Below are positions 8,981-17,178 of a DNA stretch of 64,000 nt, piece by piece. The stretch spans positions 310,001 to 374,000 of the forward strand of contig JACKKN010000002.1 of the NCBI GenBank assembly GCA_024236415.1. Direction: 5' to 3'. The position numbers and the translations under genes are program-made. The stretch is from Hyphomicrobiales bacterium (GTDB lineage Bacteria > Pseudomonadota > Alphaproteobacteria > Rhodospirillales > JACKKN01). Numbering within the stretch: position 1 is the first letter of the stretch; the number at the start of each line of letters is the position of its first letter. A model generated the notes under the pieces. That model was not told the DNA's origin and searched no databases. It worked only from the letters and a program-made list of their open reading frames with translations.

Positions 8981-9001
8981 CATGGAATCTATCCTTGCGG
9001 C

Positions 9002-9217
9002 TCAGCCCGCCCGGCCCATCCGTTCCAGGAACCGCCGGCCGGCGTCGGTGACGGCGACCTCGCCGGCGTGGCGGTGCACCAGGCCGTGGTCCACGGCGTC
9101 CTCCCAGATGGTCAGGCGCGGGCACGAGGTACGCCAGGCGGCCATGACCTCGTCGTAGGGGCGGGGCGCGTCGGCCACCCAGGCCACCAGGTCGGCGATC
9201 AGGGCTTCGTTGTCCAT
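9002..9217 (-). CDS. Small conserved-looking protein, winged-helix-like
   Basis: A 71-residue protein I do not recognise by name. Helix-forming DNEALIADLVAWVADAP is followed by YDEVMAAWRTSCPRLTIWEDAVDHGLVHRH and ends VAVTDAGRRFLERMG; the last part resembles the wing and final helix of small winged-helix proteins. It lies 13 nt downstream of a CoA-transferase gene on the same strand, probably co-transcribed. Third codon positions are nearly all G or C, as in real genes here. Confidence 0.6.
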   Translation of the reverse strand: MDNEALIADLVAWVADAPRPYDEVMAAWRTSCPRLTIWEDAVDHGLVHRHAGEVAVTDAGRRFLERMGRAG

Positions 9218-9230
9218 GGCCGTCAGGGTA

Positions 9231-10442
9231 TCAGATGGCGCCGGCGGCGCGAAGGGCCGCGACCTCGCCGTCGTCCAGGCCCAGCCACTCGCGCAGCACC
9301 GCGTCGGTGTCGGCGCCCAGTTCGGGGCCCAGGTGGTCGATGCGGCCCGGGGTCTCCGACAGGCGCGGCAGCACCGCCGGCACGGTGATCGGGCCCAGGC
9401 CGGGCACCTCGAGGGTCACCAGGTTCTCGCGCGCCGCGAACTGGGGATCGGCGAAGATGTCGGCGATGTCGTTGATGGGGCCCATGGGAACCTGGTGGGC
9501 GACGCAGCGGGCCAGCAGGTCGTCGCGGTCCAGCGACCCGGTCCACTGCGCCACCAGCCGGTCCACGGTCTGCCGCGCCGCCAGGCGCCGGGCCTGGACG
9601 CCGAAGGCCGCGGCCAGGTCCGGCCGCGCCATGGCCCCGGTCAGGCGCGCGAACATCTTGTCGGTGGTGCAGGCGATGGCCACCCACTTGCCGTCGCGGG
9701 TGGGGAAGTGGCCGTGCGGGCAGGCGTTGACCGTGCCCGCCCCCTCGGGCCCGCGCACGGTGCCAGTGCGGGCGAACACGGGGGCGATCTCGTCCAGCAC
9801 CCGGAACACGGATTCATAGAGCCCGATGTCGATCACCTGGCCGCGCCCCGTGCGGTCGCGCTGGCGCAGGGCCACCAGCACCCCGACCGCGCCGTACAGC
9901 CCGGTCATGTAGTCGCCCAGCGAGGTCGAGCCAGGGGTCACCGGGGTTTCGCCGGGCATGCCGGCCAGGTGGGTCAGGCCGCCCACGGCATGGGCGATGC
10001 GGGCGAAGCCGGGCCGGTCGCGGTAGGGCCCGGTCTGGCCATAGCCGGTGACCCGCAGCACCACCAGCCCCGGGTTCAGGGCGCGCAGCCCGTCGGGCCC
10101 CAGGCCCCACTTCTCCAGGGTGCCGGCGCGGAAGTTCTCGCACAGCACGTCGGCCCCGGCGGCCAGGCGCCGGAACAGGTCGCGGCCGGCCTCGGTCTTC
10201 AGGTCCAGGGTCAGGGATCGCTTGTTGCGGGCCTCGCTGAGCCAGGCCAGGGTGGTCTCGGGGCGTTCCGTGGGGGTGCCGAAACGGCGCAGGGGGTCGC
10301 CGGTGCCCGGCCGCTCCACCTTCACCACCTGGGCGCCGAACTCGGCCAGGATCGAGGCCGCATAGGGGGCGGCGATGAAGGTCGCCGCATCGAGGACTTT
10401 CAGCCCATGTAGGGGAAGTCCATCAGGGGGAAGCTCCGCCAT
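9231..10442 (-). CDS. CaiB/BaiF (class III) CoA-transferase
   Basis: A 403-residue class III CoA-transferase, which moves CoA between carboxylic acids through an aspartyl-CoA intermediate. The N-terminus (LKVLDAATFIAAPYAASILAEFGAQVVKVERPGTGD) and the GYGQTGPYRDRPGFARIAHAVGG block are typical. The likely catalytic Asp lies in SLGDYMTGLYGAVG, at the position of Asp169 of formyl-CoA transferase. The substrate cannot be assigned: no acyl-CoA gene is adjacent, and the second copy of this family in the window (29308-30450) is only distantly similar. Confidence 0.9.
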   Translation of the reverse strand: MAELPPDGLPLHGLKVLDAATFIAAPYAASILAEFGAQVVKVERPGTGDPLRRFGTPTERPETTLAWLSEARNKRSLTLDLKTEAGRDLFRRLAAGADVLCENFRAGTLEKWGLGPDGLRALNPGLVVLRVTGYGQTGPYRDRPGFARIAHAVGGLTHLAGMPGETPVTPGSTSLGDYMTGLYGAVGVLVALRQRDRTGRGQVIDIGLYESVFRVLDEIAPVFARTGTVRGPEGAGTVNACPHGHFPTRDGKWVAIACTTDKMFARLTGAMARPDLAAAFGVQARRLAARQTVDRLVAQWTGSLDRDDLLARCVAHQVPMGPINDIADIFADPQFAARENLVTLEVPGLGPITVPAVLPRLSETPGRIDHLGPELGADTDAVLREWLGLDDGEVAALRAAGAI

Positions 10443-10514
10443 GTCCGCGACCCGTGTCTCCGATCGGCCGTGACCCCGCGGTCACGGCCCATCCATAGCA
10501 CGGGCCGGGGGCGG

Positions 10515-10862
10515 TCAGTCCAGCCGCTCGTTGACCGCCGTGGCCCAGTGGTGGGGCACCACCCGCCTGCAGTCGCGGAAGGCGTCGCGCGCCTTGTTGC
10601 GCAGGGTCACATGGATCGGGCGACCCTTGGCCAGGTCGGCCATCTCGCCGGGGCGCAGGTGGCGGCGCATGCAGCGGTCCATGCGGTCGTCGAGGACCTG
10701 GAACACCTGCCATTCCGCGACTTCGGCGTCGCTGACCCCCGAATGGGTCTGGGCCGAGGCCACCTGCATCTGCGGGGTGGCCACGGCCAACTGCGGGTCC
10801 TTGCCGTCCGTCTGGGTCACGCCAAGGGTGATGAACAGGGCGAGTACCGTGATGGGAAACAT
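10515..10862 (-). CDS. Hypothetical secreted protein
   Basis: A 115-residue protein starting MFPITVLALFITLGVTQTDG, a short hydrophobic N-terminus that looks like a signal peptide or membrane anchor. The rest is polar, with CMRRHLRPGE and DCRRVVPHHW carrying two cysteines that could pair outside the cytoplasm. The start at 10862 has AGGATC upstream; the open frame extends to 10943 but without signal-peptide character. I do not recognise a family. Confidence 0.55.
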   Translation of the reverse strand: MFPITVLALFITLGVTQTDGKDPQLAVATPQMQVASAQTHSGVSDAEVAEWQVFQVLDDRMDRCMRRHLRPGEMADLAKGRPIHVTLRNKARDAFRDCRRVVPHHWATAVNERLD

Positions 10863-11219
10863 GGTGAATGATCCTGTTTTATGATTTTCCCACTCCGCCC
10901 GGAGGACGGAGCATCCTCGCCCAATAGGAGACCAAAGCGGCATTTCGCATTTATTTCAAATACATCCCGTTTGTGTTTCGAACTTGAAACGAAATTGCCG
11001 AAAATCCAAGGCATCGGGGGCCGCTTCGGGCGCCGGGCCGGGGCCACGCCCATACCCATATTGCATAGCAGCAATGACGGACTTTCCGCCGCTCGAAACA
11101 GAAGCGAATTCAAATATATCGTATAATTGTGCACTGCAAAATCCACGCCCACCGGGGCGCCGGAGGTTCGGGCCGCTCTACAGGCTCATTCCCGGGGCCC
11201 ATTCCCAACGGAGGCAACC
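10863..11219. promoter_or_regulatory. Divergent intergenic region before the OFA transporter
   Basis: This 357-bp gap separates the leftward secreted-protein gene from the rightward MFS gene and is markedly more AT-rich than its surroundings. A perfect TATAAT stands at 11122-11127 on the plus strand, but no good -35 box lies 15-19 bp upstream; an activator-dependent promoter is possible. A GGAGG ribosome site (11210-11214) precedes the MFS start. I see no gene in it. Confidence 0.35.
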
Positions 11220-12593
11220 ATGTCCGCCATGACTCGCGCACGCCGCTGGCCGGTCGTATTCGGCGCGGTGCTGATCCAACTCTGCCTGGGCGCCATCTAC
11301 GCCTGGTCGGTGTTCACCCCGGCCCTGAAGGCCGCCGGCTGGACCCGCCTGGAAACGCAGGTGGTGTTCGCCGTGGGGCTGATCGCCTTCGCGGTAACGA
11401 TGGTCTTCGCCGGGCGCAAGCTGGAGAGCTGGGGCCCGCAGCGGCTGTCGATCCTGGGCGGCCTGACCCTAGGCGGCGGCTACATCCTGACCGGCCTGGT
11501 CGGGGCCACCGACTTCTGGACCGTGTGCCTGGGCGTCGGCCTGATCGGCGGCATTGGCATCGGGCTCGGCTACGTGGTGCCCATCGCCGTCGGCATGCGC
11601 TGGTTCCCCGACCACAAGGGCATGATCACCGGCCTGGCCGTGGCCGGCTTCGGCTTCGGCGCCATGGGCTGGGTCAAGATCGCCGGCACCTGGGGCGACC
11701 TGCTGAACGTGATCGGCCTGGGCCAGACCCTGGTGGTGTACGGCGTCGCCTTCGCCGCCCTGGTCCTGGTGGGCAGCCTGTGGATGCGCATGCCGCCCGC
11801 GGGCTGGCTGCCGGCCGGATTCGTGCCGCCGCGCCAGACCGCCGGTTCGGGCGGCGAGGACTTCACCGCCGGCGAGATGCTGCGCACGCCGCAGTTCTAC
11901 CTGATCTTCCTGACCTTTGCCGTCAGTGCCGGCGCCGGGCTGATGTCCATCGGCCTGATGAAGCTCTATCCCATGGAGGCCCTGCAGGCCGCCGGGTACG
12001 GGCCGCTGGAGGCCAGCGCCATCGCCGGCACGGCCATGGCCGTGTTCTTCAGCCTGGCCAACGGCATCGGCCGCATCGTTTGGGGCACGCTCAGCGATTC
12101 CCTGGGCCGCAAGTGGTCGGTGGTGACCATGGCGGCGACCCAGGGGGCGATCCTGTTCGCCTTCACCTTCATGGCCGGCAACGAGTACCTTCTGTACCTG
12201 GGCGCGGCCCTGATCGGCTTCAACTTCGGCGGCAACTTCGCCCTGTTCCCGGCCCTGACCGCCGACGAGTTCGGCAACGGCGCCGTCGGCCGCAACTACC
12301 CCTGGGTGTTCCTGTCCTACGGCGTCGGCGGCATCGCCTTCCCGATCCTGGGCGGGGTCCTGGGCGACATGGGCAACTTCCCGCTGGCCTTCTCCATCTG
12401 CGGGTTCGCCTGCCTGGTCGGGGCCATGGGCTCGCTGATGCTGGTGCCGCCCGACCACGCCGAGGCCCACCGGCCGCTCAGCGTGCACGGCTTCCTGCAC
12501 CAGCTGCACCTGTTCGAGGCCGGCCACCTGACGCTCATCCCGGGCGGCAGGCAGGAGTCCGCGGGCGAGGACGAGCCGCGCAAGGCGGCCTGA
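11220..12593 (+). CDS. MFS transporter, oxalate/formate antiporter (OFA) family
   Basis: A 457-residue inner-membrane carrier with about 12 helices. The first helix (LCLGAIYAWSVFTPAL) carries the Gly-Ala-Ile-Tyr-Ala-Trp-Ser signature of the OFA family, which exchanges small carboxylates such as oxalate/formate or takes up monocarboxylates. Other family blocks are FGFGAMGWVKIAGTW and ANGIGRIVWGTLSDSLGRK, the latter a typical MFS loop. Start at 11220 follows GGAGG. No oxalate- or formate-metabolising gene is adjacent, so the substrate is open. Confidence 0.88.
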   Translation: MSAMTRARRWPVVFGAVLIQLCLGAIYAWSVFTPALKAAGWTRLETQVVFAVGLIAFAVTMVFAGRKLESWGPQRLSILGGLTLGGGYILTGLVGATDFWTVCLGVGLIGGIGIGLGYVVPIAVGMRWFPDHKGMITGLAVAGFGFGAMGWVKIAGTWGDLLNVIGLGQTLVVYGVAFAALVLVGSLWMRMPPAGWLPAGFVPPRQTAGSGGEDFTAGEMLRTPQFYLIFLTFAVSAGAGLMSIGLMKLYPMEALQAAGYGPLEASAIAGTAMAVFFSLANGIGRIVWGTLSDSLGRKWSVVTMAATQGAILFAFTFMAGNEYLLYLGAALIGFNFGGNFALFPALTADEFGNGAVGRNYPWVFLSYGVGGIAFPILGGVLGDMGNFPLAFSICGFACLVGAMGSLMLVPPDHAEAHRPLSVHGFLHQLHLFEAGHLTLIPGGRQESAGEDEPRKAA

Positions 12594-12599
12594 TCGCCC

Positions 12600-13130
12600 C
12601 TACAGCGGCGGGGTCGGCCGCAGGCGGAACAGCACCGCCGACTTGACGAAGGCCGGCCCCTCGCGCAGGGCCGCGGCCAGCCAGGGCCCGCGGCCCTCGC
12701 CGCCGCGCCCGGCCACGGCCCGGCCCTGGGCCTCCATCCCGATCTTGCGGAAAATGTACAGCGCCCGCGGCAGGTGGAAGGAATCCGTCACCACCAGCAG
12801 CCGCCGCCAGCCCCGCGCGGCGGCGATGGCGCGGGTGTTCAGGGCGTTCTCGTAGGTGTTGCGCGAGCGGTCCTCCAGCACCAGGGCCGCCGCCGGCACG
12901 CCCAGGCCGCGGGCCAGGTCGGCCATCACCACCGCCTCGGGCGTGGCGTGGCCGACGGCGCCGCCGCTGAGCACCAGCCACGGCGCCGCGCCGGCGTGGA
13001 AGTGGGCGGCGCCGCCGCGCACCCGCCGCGCCAGGGCCTGGCTGGGCCGGCCGTCGGCCAGCACCGCGGCCCCCAGGACGACGATGGCGTCGTGGGACGG
13101 GTCGGTAGTCCGGTCGGCGGGGTCCGCCAT
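12600..13130 (-). CDS. YdcF/ElyC-family (DUF218) protein
   Basis: A 176-residue member of the DUF218 superfamily, which includes SanA, ElyC and YdcF and is tied to envelope integrity in enterobacteria. Visible motifs are AIVVLGAAVLADG at the N-terminus, WLVLSGGAV, the EDRSRNTYENA block with the acidic and Ser/Asn residues of the pocket, and LLVVTDSFHLPRAL. It starts at 13130 with GGAGG 8 nt upstream. Unlike SanA, no N-terminal membrane anchor is seen. It converges on the OFA transporter, only 6 nt between stops. Confidence 0.85.
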   Translation of the reverse strand: MADPADRTTDPSHDAIVVLGAAVLADGRPSQALARRVRGGAAHFHAGAAPWLVLSGGAVGHATPEAVVMADLARGLGVPAAALVLEDRSRNTYENALNTRAIAAARGWRRLLVVTDSFHLPRALYIFRKIGMEAQGRAVAGRGGEGRGPWLAAALREGPAFVKSAVLFRLRPTPPL

Positions 13131-13269
13131 GGCCAAGCCCTCCGCGCCGTTGCGGTCGTCGCCCCCATGGATGGCCCCGGCGCCGGGCCCTGTCAACCAC
13201 GACGCGGCCGCCACCCCCATGGCGCGAGGAACCCAAGACATTGATCGCTGTCCAGGATATACTTGCGCC

Positions 13270-14943
13270 ATGGCGAACGGCGGCGGCACGGCGGCGCGCA
13301 TCGGCGTCCTGCTGGTCCACGGGGTGGGCGAGCACCGGCGGCACCAGCACCTGGATGCCGAGGTGCGGGCCATGGTCACGGCCCTGCGCGCGCGCATCGG
13401 CGACCACGACGCGGGGCAGCAGCGGGTGCGCGTGCGCGCCGACTCGGGCCCCGACGGCGAATTCCTGGCCGAGAACGAGATCTGGCGCGGCGGCCGCCGG
13501 CCCACGGTCAGCGTCGACCTGTACGACGACGACCTCGCCCGCCCGCGCCTGACCCACACCATCGGCTTCCACGAGGTCTGGTGGGCCGACCTGGACGAGG
13601 CGCCCGAGCGCCACGGCTTCTTCGCCACCCTGCGCTGGTACCTGCAGTTCTGGTACTGGGGCCTGTCGCAATGGGCGGCGCAGCACTACCCGGCCCGGGT
13701 CAGCAGCCTGGCCGGCGCCACCCGCATCGGCCAGCCCGGCAACGCCGCGCGCGGCCGCCCGCCCAAGCCGACCCTGCGCGACCGGGCCTACCTGTTCGCC
13801 GTGGCCTGCTTCTTCCTGCTGCTGGGGGTGACCTGGGAGGCGCTGCGCTTCCTGGCCCGGCGGGTCAACCTGGCCGGCCCGTCGTCGTCCATCCTGGTGC
13901 GCTACGTGGGCGACGTGAAGCTGTACCAGGCGCGGCGCTACGACGCCTCGCCGTCGGTGGACGGCATGGTCGAGCGGCCGCGGGTGGCGATCCGCAAGCG
14001 CATGGTGCGGGCGCTGGCGGCCATGGCCCTGGCCGACTACGACCGCTGGTACGTGGCGGCCCACAGCCTGGGCACGGTGGTCGCCCACAACGGCCTCAAC
14101 GAGCTGGCCGAGACCCTGCCCAACTACCTGGACGAGGAGACCCTGAACGAATGCCAGGCCCGCGGCATCGCCACGGTCGACCCGTCCGCCGACACCGCGC
14201 GGCGCATGATGCCCCTGCGCCCGGCCTGGGCCGGGGACGGGGTGGTGATCGACCGCGACCGCCTGTTCGAGAAGCTGCGCGGCTTCCTCACCTACGGCTC
14301 GCCGCTGGACAAGTTCGCCACCCTGTGGCCGGCGATCGTGCCCATCAACGCCCACCCGCCGACCCCGGCCGGGGGCGGGTTCGAGTGGATCAACGTGCAC
14401 GACCCCATGGACGCGGTGGCCGGGTCGCTCGACTTCTTCGCCGGCCCGGCGCCGCCGGTCAACCTGCCCTATGCCGCCAGCTGGTGGTTCCTGCTGGCGC
14501 ACATCAGCTACCTCAACCCCAAGCCCGACGGGCTGGGCGAGCGGCTCATGGACTGGGTGATCGGCGGCGAGCCGTTCGACCGGTCACCGCGCCCGGGCCT
14601 GTGGCTGGATGCCGGCGAGGCCCGCGCGCGCAAGGGCCATCACGTCGCCTGGTGGGTGTTCCTGCTGGCCTTCCTGGCCACGGCGGCGGCCTGGGCCTTC
14701 CCGCTGCTGTTCGAGGGCCTGGGCGCGGCGGTGGGTTCCTGCGGGTCCGATGCCTGCGCCGACGGCGGCGGCTGGGGCCAGGCCCTGGCCGACCTGTGGG
14801 CCTGGTTCCCGGGCACGCTGCCGGGGCTGCACTGGCGCCTGCTGGGGACCGCCGCCGGCACCGTGGCGGTGGTCGGCCTGCTCGGCCTGGTGCGCATCCT
14901 GCGGCGCCCGCCGCGACCCGACCCGGGGTCGAAAAAGACGTAA
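13270..14943 (+). CDS. Membrane-bound alpha/beta-hydrolase-like protein
   Basis: A 557-residue protein. The N-terminus (GVLLVHGVGEHRR, residues 12-24) is the oxyanion-strand motif of alpha/beta hydrolases. The nucleophile motif is AAHSLGTVVAHNG with Ser266, in which the usual first Gly is Ala. A later FLTYGSPLDKF and NVHDPMDAVAGSLDFF supply plausible acid residues. One hydrophobic segment lies at about 174-190 and two near the C-terminus, so the hydrolase is probably membrane-tethered. No ribosome site precedes ATG 13270, and a TATACT hexamer ends 7 nt before it, so the mRNA may be leaderless. Substrate unknown; a lipid is plausible. Confidence 0.75.
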   Translation: MANGGGTAARIGVLLVHGVGEHRRHQHLDAEVRAMVTALRARIGDHDAGQQRVRVRADSGPDGEFLAENEIWRGGRRPTVSVDLYDDDLARPRLTHTIGFHEVWWADLDEAPERHGFFATLRWYLQFWYWGLSQWAAQHYPARVSSLAGATRIGQPGNAARGRPPKPTLRDRAYLFAVACFFLLLGVTWEALRFLARRVNLAGPSSSILVRYVGDVKLYQARRYDASPSVDGMVERPRVAIRKRMVRALAAMALADYDRWYVAAHSLGTVVAHNGLNELAETLPNYLDEETLNECQARGIATVDPSADTARRMMPLRPAWAGDGVVIDRDRLFEKLRGFLTYGSPLDKFATLWPAIVPINAHPPTPAGGGFEWINVHDPMDAVAGSLDFFAGPAPPVNLPYAASWWFLLAHISYLNPKPDGLGERLMDWVIGGEPFDRSPRPGLWLDAGEARARKGHHVAWWVFLLAFLATAAAWAFPLLFEGLGAAVGSCGSDACADGGGWGQALADLWAWFPGTLPGLHWRLLGTAAGTVAVVGLLGLVRILRRPPRPDPGSKKT

Positions 14944-14971
14944 TTTCAGGAAGTTGAAGCGGTCTGTTGCC

Positions 14972-15160
14972 TCAGGCCTCGATGTCCAGCACGCGGTTGG
15001 ACTTGTTGGCCTGGGCCAGGTTGTCGGTGGACTGGCCGATCAGGTCGGCGACGGCGGCCTCGGCCTGGGCGCGCTGTTTCAGGACTTCGACGGAAAGCTC
15101 GGTGGCGGCCTGTCCCTGGTTCAGGGTGACCGCGGCGGCGGCCAGGCTGGAGACGTCCAT
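14972..15160 (-). CDS. YjfB-family putative motility protein
   Basis: A 62-residue protein starting MDVSSLAAAAVTLNQGQAAT and continuing ELSVEVLKQRAQAEAAVADLIGQ. The MDVSSLA start, the Gln-rich turn and the following VLKQ helix match the small YjfB-like family annotated as putative motility proteins. Start at 15160 is chosen for its AGAAGGGG ribosome site and family fit; the frame opens further upstream. No flagellar or chemotaxis genes are nearby, and the biochemical role of the family is not known. Confidence 0.75.
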   Translation of the reverse strand: MDVSSLAAAAVTLNQGQAATELSVEVLKQRAQAEAAVADLIGQSTDNLAQANKSNRVLDIEA

Positions 15161-15215
15161 GTTGGTTCCCCTTCTGAGGATTTGTGGCTTCTGCACTGAT
15201 TCTAACAAGATTTTT

Positions 15216-15890
15216 TCAGCGAAGGCAATCATCCATCCAGGGCACGCGCTTAAAATGCGCGCAGGCGTGGAACATGCGGCCGCGGGTCAGCGCCCGGTGC
15301 ACCAGGTTGACCAGGGCCGGGCCGGGGCCCGACCGGGCCATGACGTCGTGCAGGGCGGCGCAGCGCAGGCGGGTGTCGATGCGGGCCAGGTCGCCGGGCC
15401 GCCCCAGGGCCCATCCCGGGCCGTCGCCGGGGCGGCGGCGGCGGCGCGCCATCAGGGGGCTGGCGTAGTCCAGGGCCAGGTCCAGGTGGGCACGGCGACG
15501 CTGGGCGCCGCGGCAAAGGGCGGCCACCACCGCCTCGGCCGCGTCCGGCGCCAGCCGCATCATCACCCCCTCGGCCCGGAACAGGGCCGGCTGCCGGTCA
15601 CGCCAGCCCAGGGCGTCGATCCAGCCTGGCCAGCTTAGATCACCCGCCACCGCCCGGGACAGGTCGACGCCGAGGCCGTCGGGGTGGCGGTGGCGGAAGT
15701 CGTGGGCCACGGCGTCGAACCACGCCGCCCGCGCCGTCGCGGCGCGCCGGGTCAGGTAACCTTGCCTGGCAGGAATTGCACCAAGGTCCGGTGACGGGGC
15801 CTGCGGGGTCGCGGTCGGGACGTGGGGGCGAAGGCTGTCCGCGGGCGGGCCGGCGAAGGCGTCGGCCGAGGCGGACCGGGTGTTGCGCAT
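15216..15890 (-). CDS. Hypothetical protein
   Basis: A 224-residue Ala/Arg-rich cytoplasmic protein I do not recognise. The first 45 residues are low-complexity (Pro, Ala, Ser); the rest looks folded and helical, with AAWFDAVAHDFRHRHPDGLG, SWPGWIDALGWRDRQPAL and a final MFHACAHFKRVPWMDD. No signal peptide or membrane segment is visible. ATG 15890 follows GGAG. It is preceded by an AT-rich control region with a perfect palindrome. Confidence 0.55.
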   Translation of the reverse strand: MRNTRSASADAFAGPPADSLRPHVPTATPQAPSPDLGAIPARQGYLTRRAATARAAWFDAVAHDFRHRHPDGLGVDLSRAVAGDLSWPGWIDALGWRDRQPALFRAEGVMMRLAPDAAEAVVAALCRGAQRRRAHLDLALDYASPLMARRRRRPGDGPGWALGRPGDLARIDTRLRCAALHDVMARSGPGPALVNLVHRALTRGRMFHACAHFKRVPWMDDCLR

Positions 15891-16193
15891 GGGCGGGTCT
15901 CCGCTGGCAGGAATAGTCGCGCCGGTCCGGCCCCGCACGGGCCCGCGGCGGGGCCGCGTTCCGGGAGGGACCGGGGGCGTCGGGTCGGCGGCGTCCCCGT
16001 GCGTGTCGCGAAGGGCCGAACCGGCGCGTGGCGCCATTATATTTGCGAATGCGTCGCAATTGCAATTATATTTTCCACGGCGCCGCTCCCCTGCCCCGGT
16101 GTCGGTTCCTCCCGCCTCGGCCTGTTCCGCGCAGGGGCCTTTTCCGCCTGGGCCGCCTCCGGCCTCGGCCCTCGCTCGCTGCCGCCGGCCCCG
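15891..16193. promoter_or_regulatory. Intergenic region with an operator-like palindrome
   Basis: A gap of 303 bp between the end of fghA and the start of the 224-residue hypothetical gene. At 16043-16059 stands the inverted repeat TTGCGA-N5-TCGCAA inside the only AT-rich tract (16036-16073) of the region, a likely promoter/operator for the leftward gene. The rest is GC-rich without an open frame I would call. Confidence 0.35.
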
Positions 16194-17042
16194 TCAGCCG
16201 GCCAGGATCGCCGCGTGGTGGCGGATGTGGTCGGCCATGAAGGTGGCCATGAAGAAGTAGCTGTGGTCGTAGCCGTCGTGGCGGCGCAGGGACAGGGCCT
16301 GGCCGGCGGCGGCGCAGGCGGCCTCGAACAGCTCGGGGCGGAGCTGCTCGTCCAGGAACCCGTCGCCCAGGCCCTGGTCGACCAGGATCGCCGGGCGCGC
16401 GGGCCCGCCCGCCGCCGCCGCCATCAGGGCGCAGGCGTCGTGGCGGTTCCACACCGCCGGGTCGTCGCCCAGGTAGGCGGCGAAGGCCTTGCGGCCCCAG
16501 GGCACCTGGGCCGGCGCGACGATGGGGGCGAAGGCCGAGGCCGAGGTGAACAGGTCCGGCCGCTTCTGCCACAGGGTCAGGGCCCCGTGGCCGCCCATGG
16601 AATGGCCGAAGACGCCCTGGCGGGCCGGGTCGCCGGGGAACTCGGCGAACACGGCGCGCTGCAGGTCGCGGGTGACGTAGGTCTCCATGGTGAACGGTCC
16701 GGCCCAGGGGGCCTGGGTCGCGTCCACATAGAAGCCGGCGCCCTGGCCCAGGTCGTAGGCGTCGTCGTCGGGCACGCCGTCGCCGCGCGGGCTGGTGTCC
16801 GGCGCCACCACCATCACCCCCATCTCGGCGGCCGGGCCGTAGGCGCCGGCCTTGGTGGTGAAGTTCTCGGCCGTGCAGGTCAGCCCCGACAGCCAGGTCA
16901 GCACCGGCACCGGCCCGGCCGCCGCCGCCGGAGGGGTAAAGACGGTGAAGCGCATGGTGGTGCCGGTGGCCTCGGCGGCGTGTTCGGCATAGGTCAGGGT
17001 GCCGCCGAAGCAGCGGTGCTCGGCGGTGCGGGTCACGGTCAT
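16194..17042 (-). CDS. fghA: S-formylglutathione hydrolase
   Basis: A 282-residue esterase-D-type enzyme that splits S-formylglutathione to formate and glutathione in formaldehyde detoxification. The nucleophile elbow is FGHSMGGHGAL with Ser148; the remaining triad members lie in ILVDQGLGDGFL (Asp) and GYDHSYFF (His). The LSGLTCTAENF and APDTSPRGDG blocks are diagnostic. Start at 17042 follows GGAG. The usual partner, glutathione-dependent formaldehyde dehydrogenase, is not adjacent, so it must lie elsewhere. Confidence 0.95.
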   Translation of the reverse strand: MTVTRTAEHRCFGGTLTYAEHAAEATGTTMRFTVFTPPAAAAGPVPVLTWLSGLTCTAENFTTKAGAYGPAAEMGVMVVAPDTSPRGDGVPDDDAYDLGQGAGFYVDATQAPWAGPFTMETYVTRDLQRAVFAEFPGDPARQGVFGHSMGGHGALTLWQKRPDLFTSASAFAPIVAPAQVPWGRKAFAAYLGDDPAVWNRHDACALMAAAAGGPARPAILVDQGLGDGFLDEQLRPELFEAACAAAGQALSLRRHDGYDHSYFFMATFMADHIRHHAAILAG

Positions 17043-17178
17043 GAAATCATCTCCTCGCAGGGCAGGTCGGGTCGGGCCGGTCGGGGGCCGGACCACAGGG
17101 TCGATGGCGGCGACGGTGATCTGCGGCCCGGTGATGGCGCCAAGACGGCAATGGCGGACCGGTCGCGGCAGGCCGTGC

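Noticed and set aside
13240..13263. TTGATC and TATACT as a standard promoter
   Set aside because: The spacer is only 11 bp, too short for sigma-70; only the TATACT is kept as a possible -10.
12535..14502. Long minus-strand frame across the YdcF and hydrolase genes
   Set aside because: Only the known genes have coherent folds; this frame is His/Val/Gln/Gly-rich without domains.
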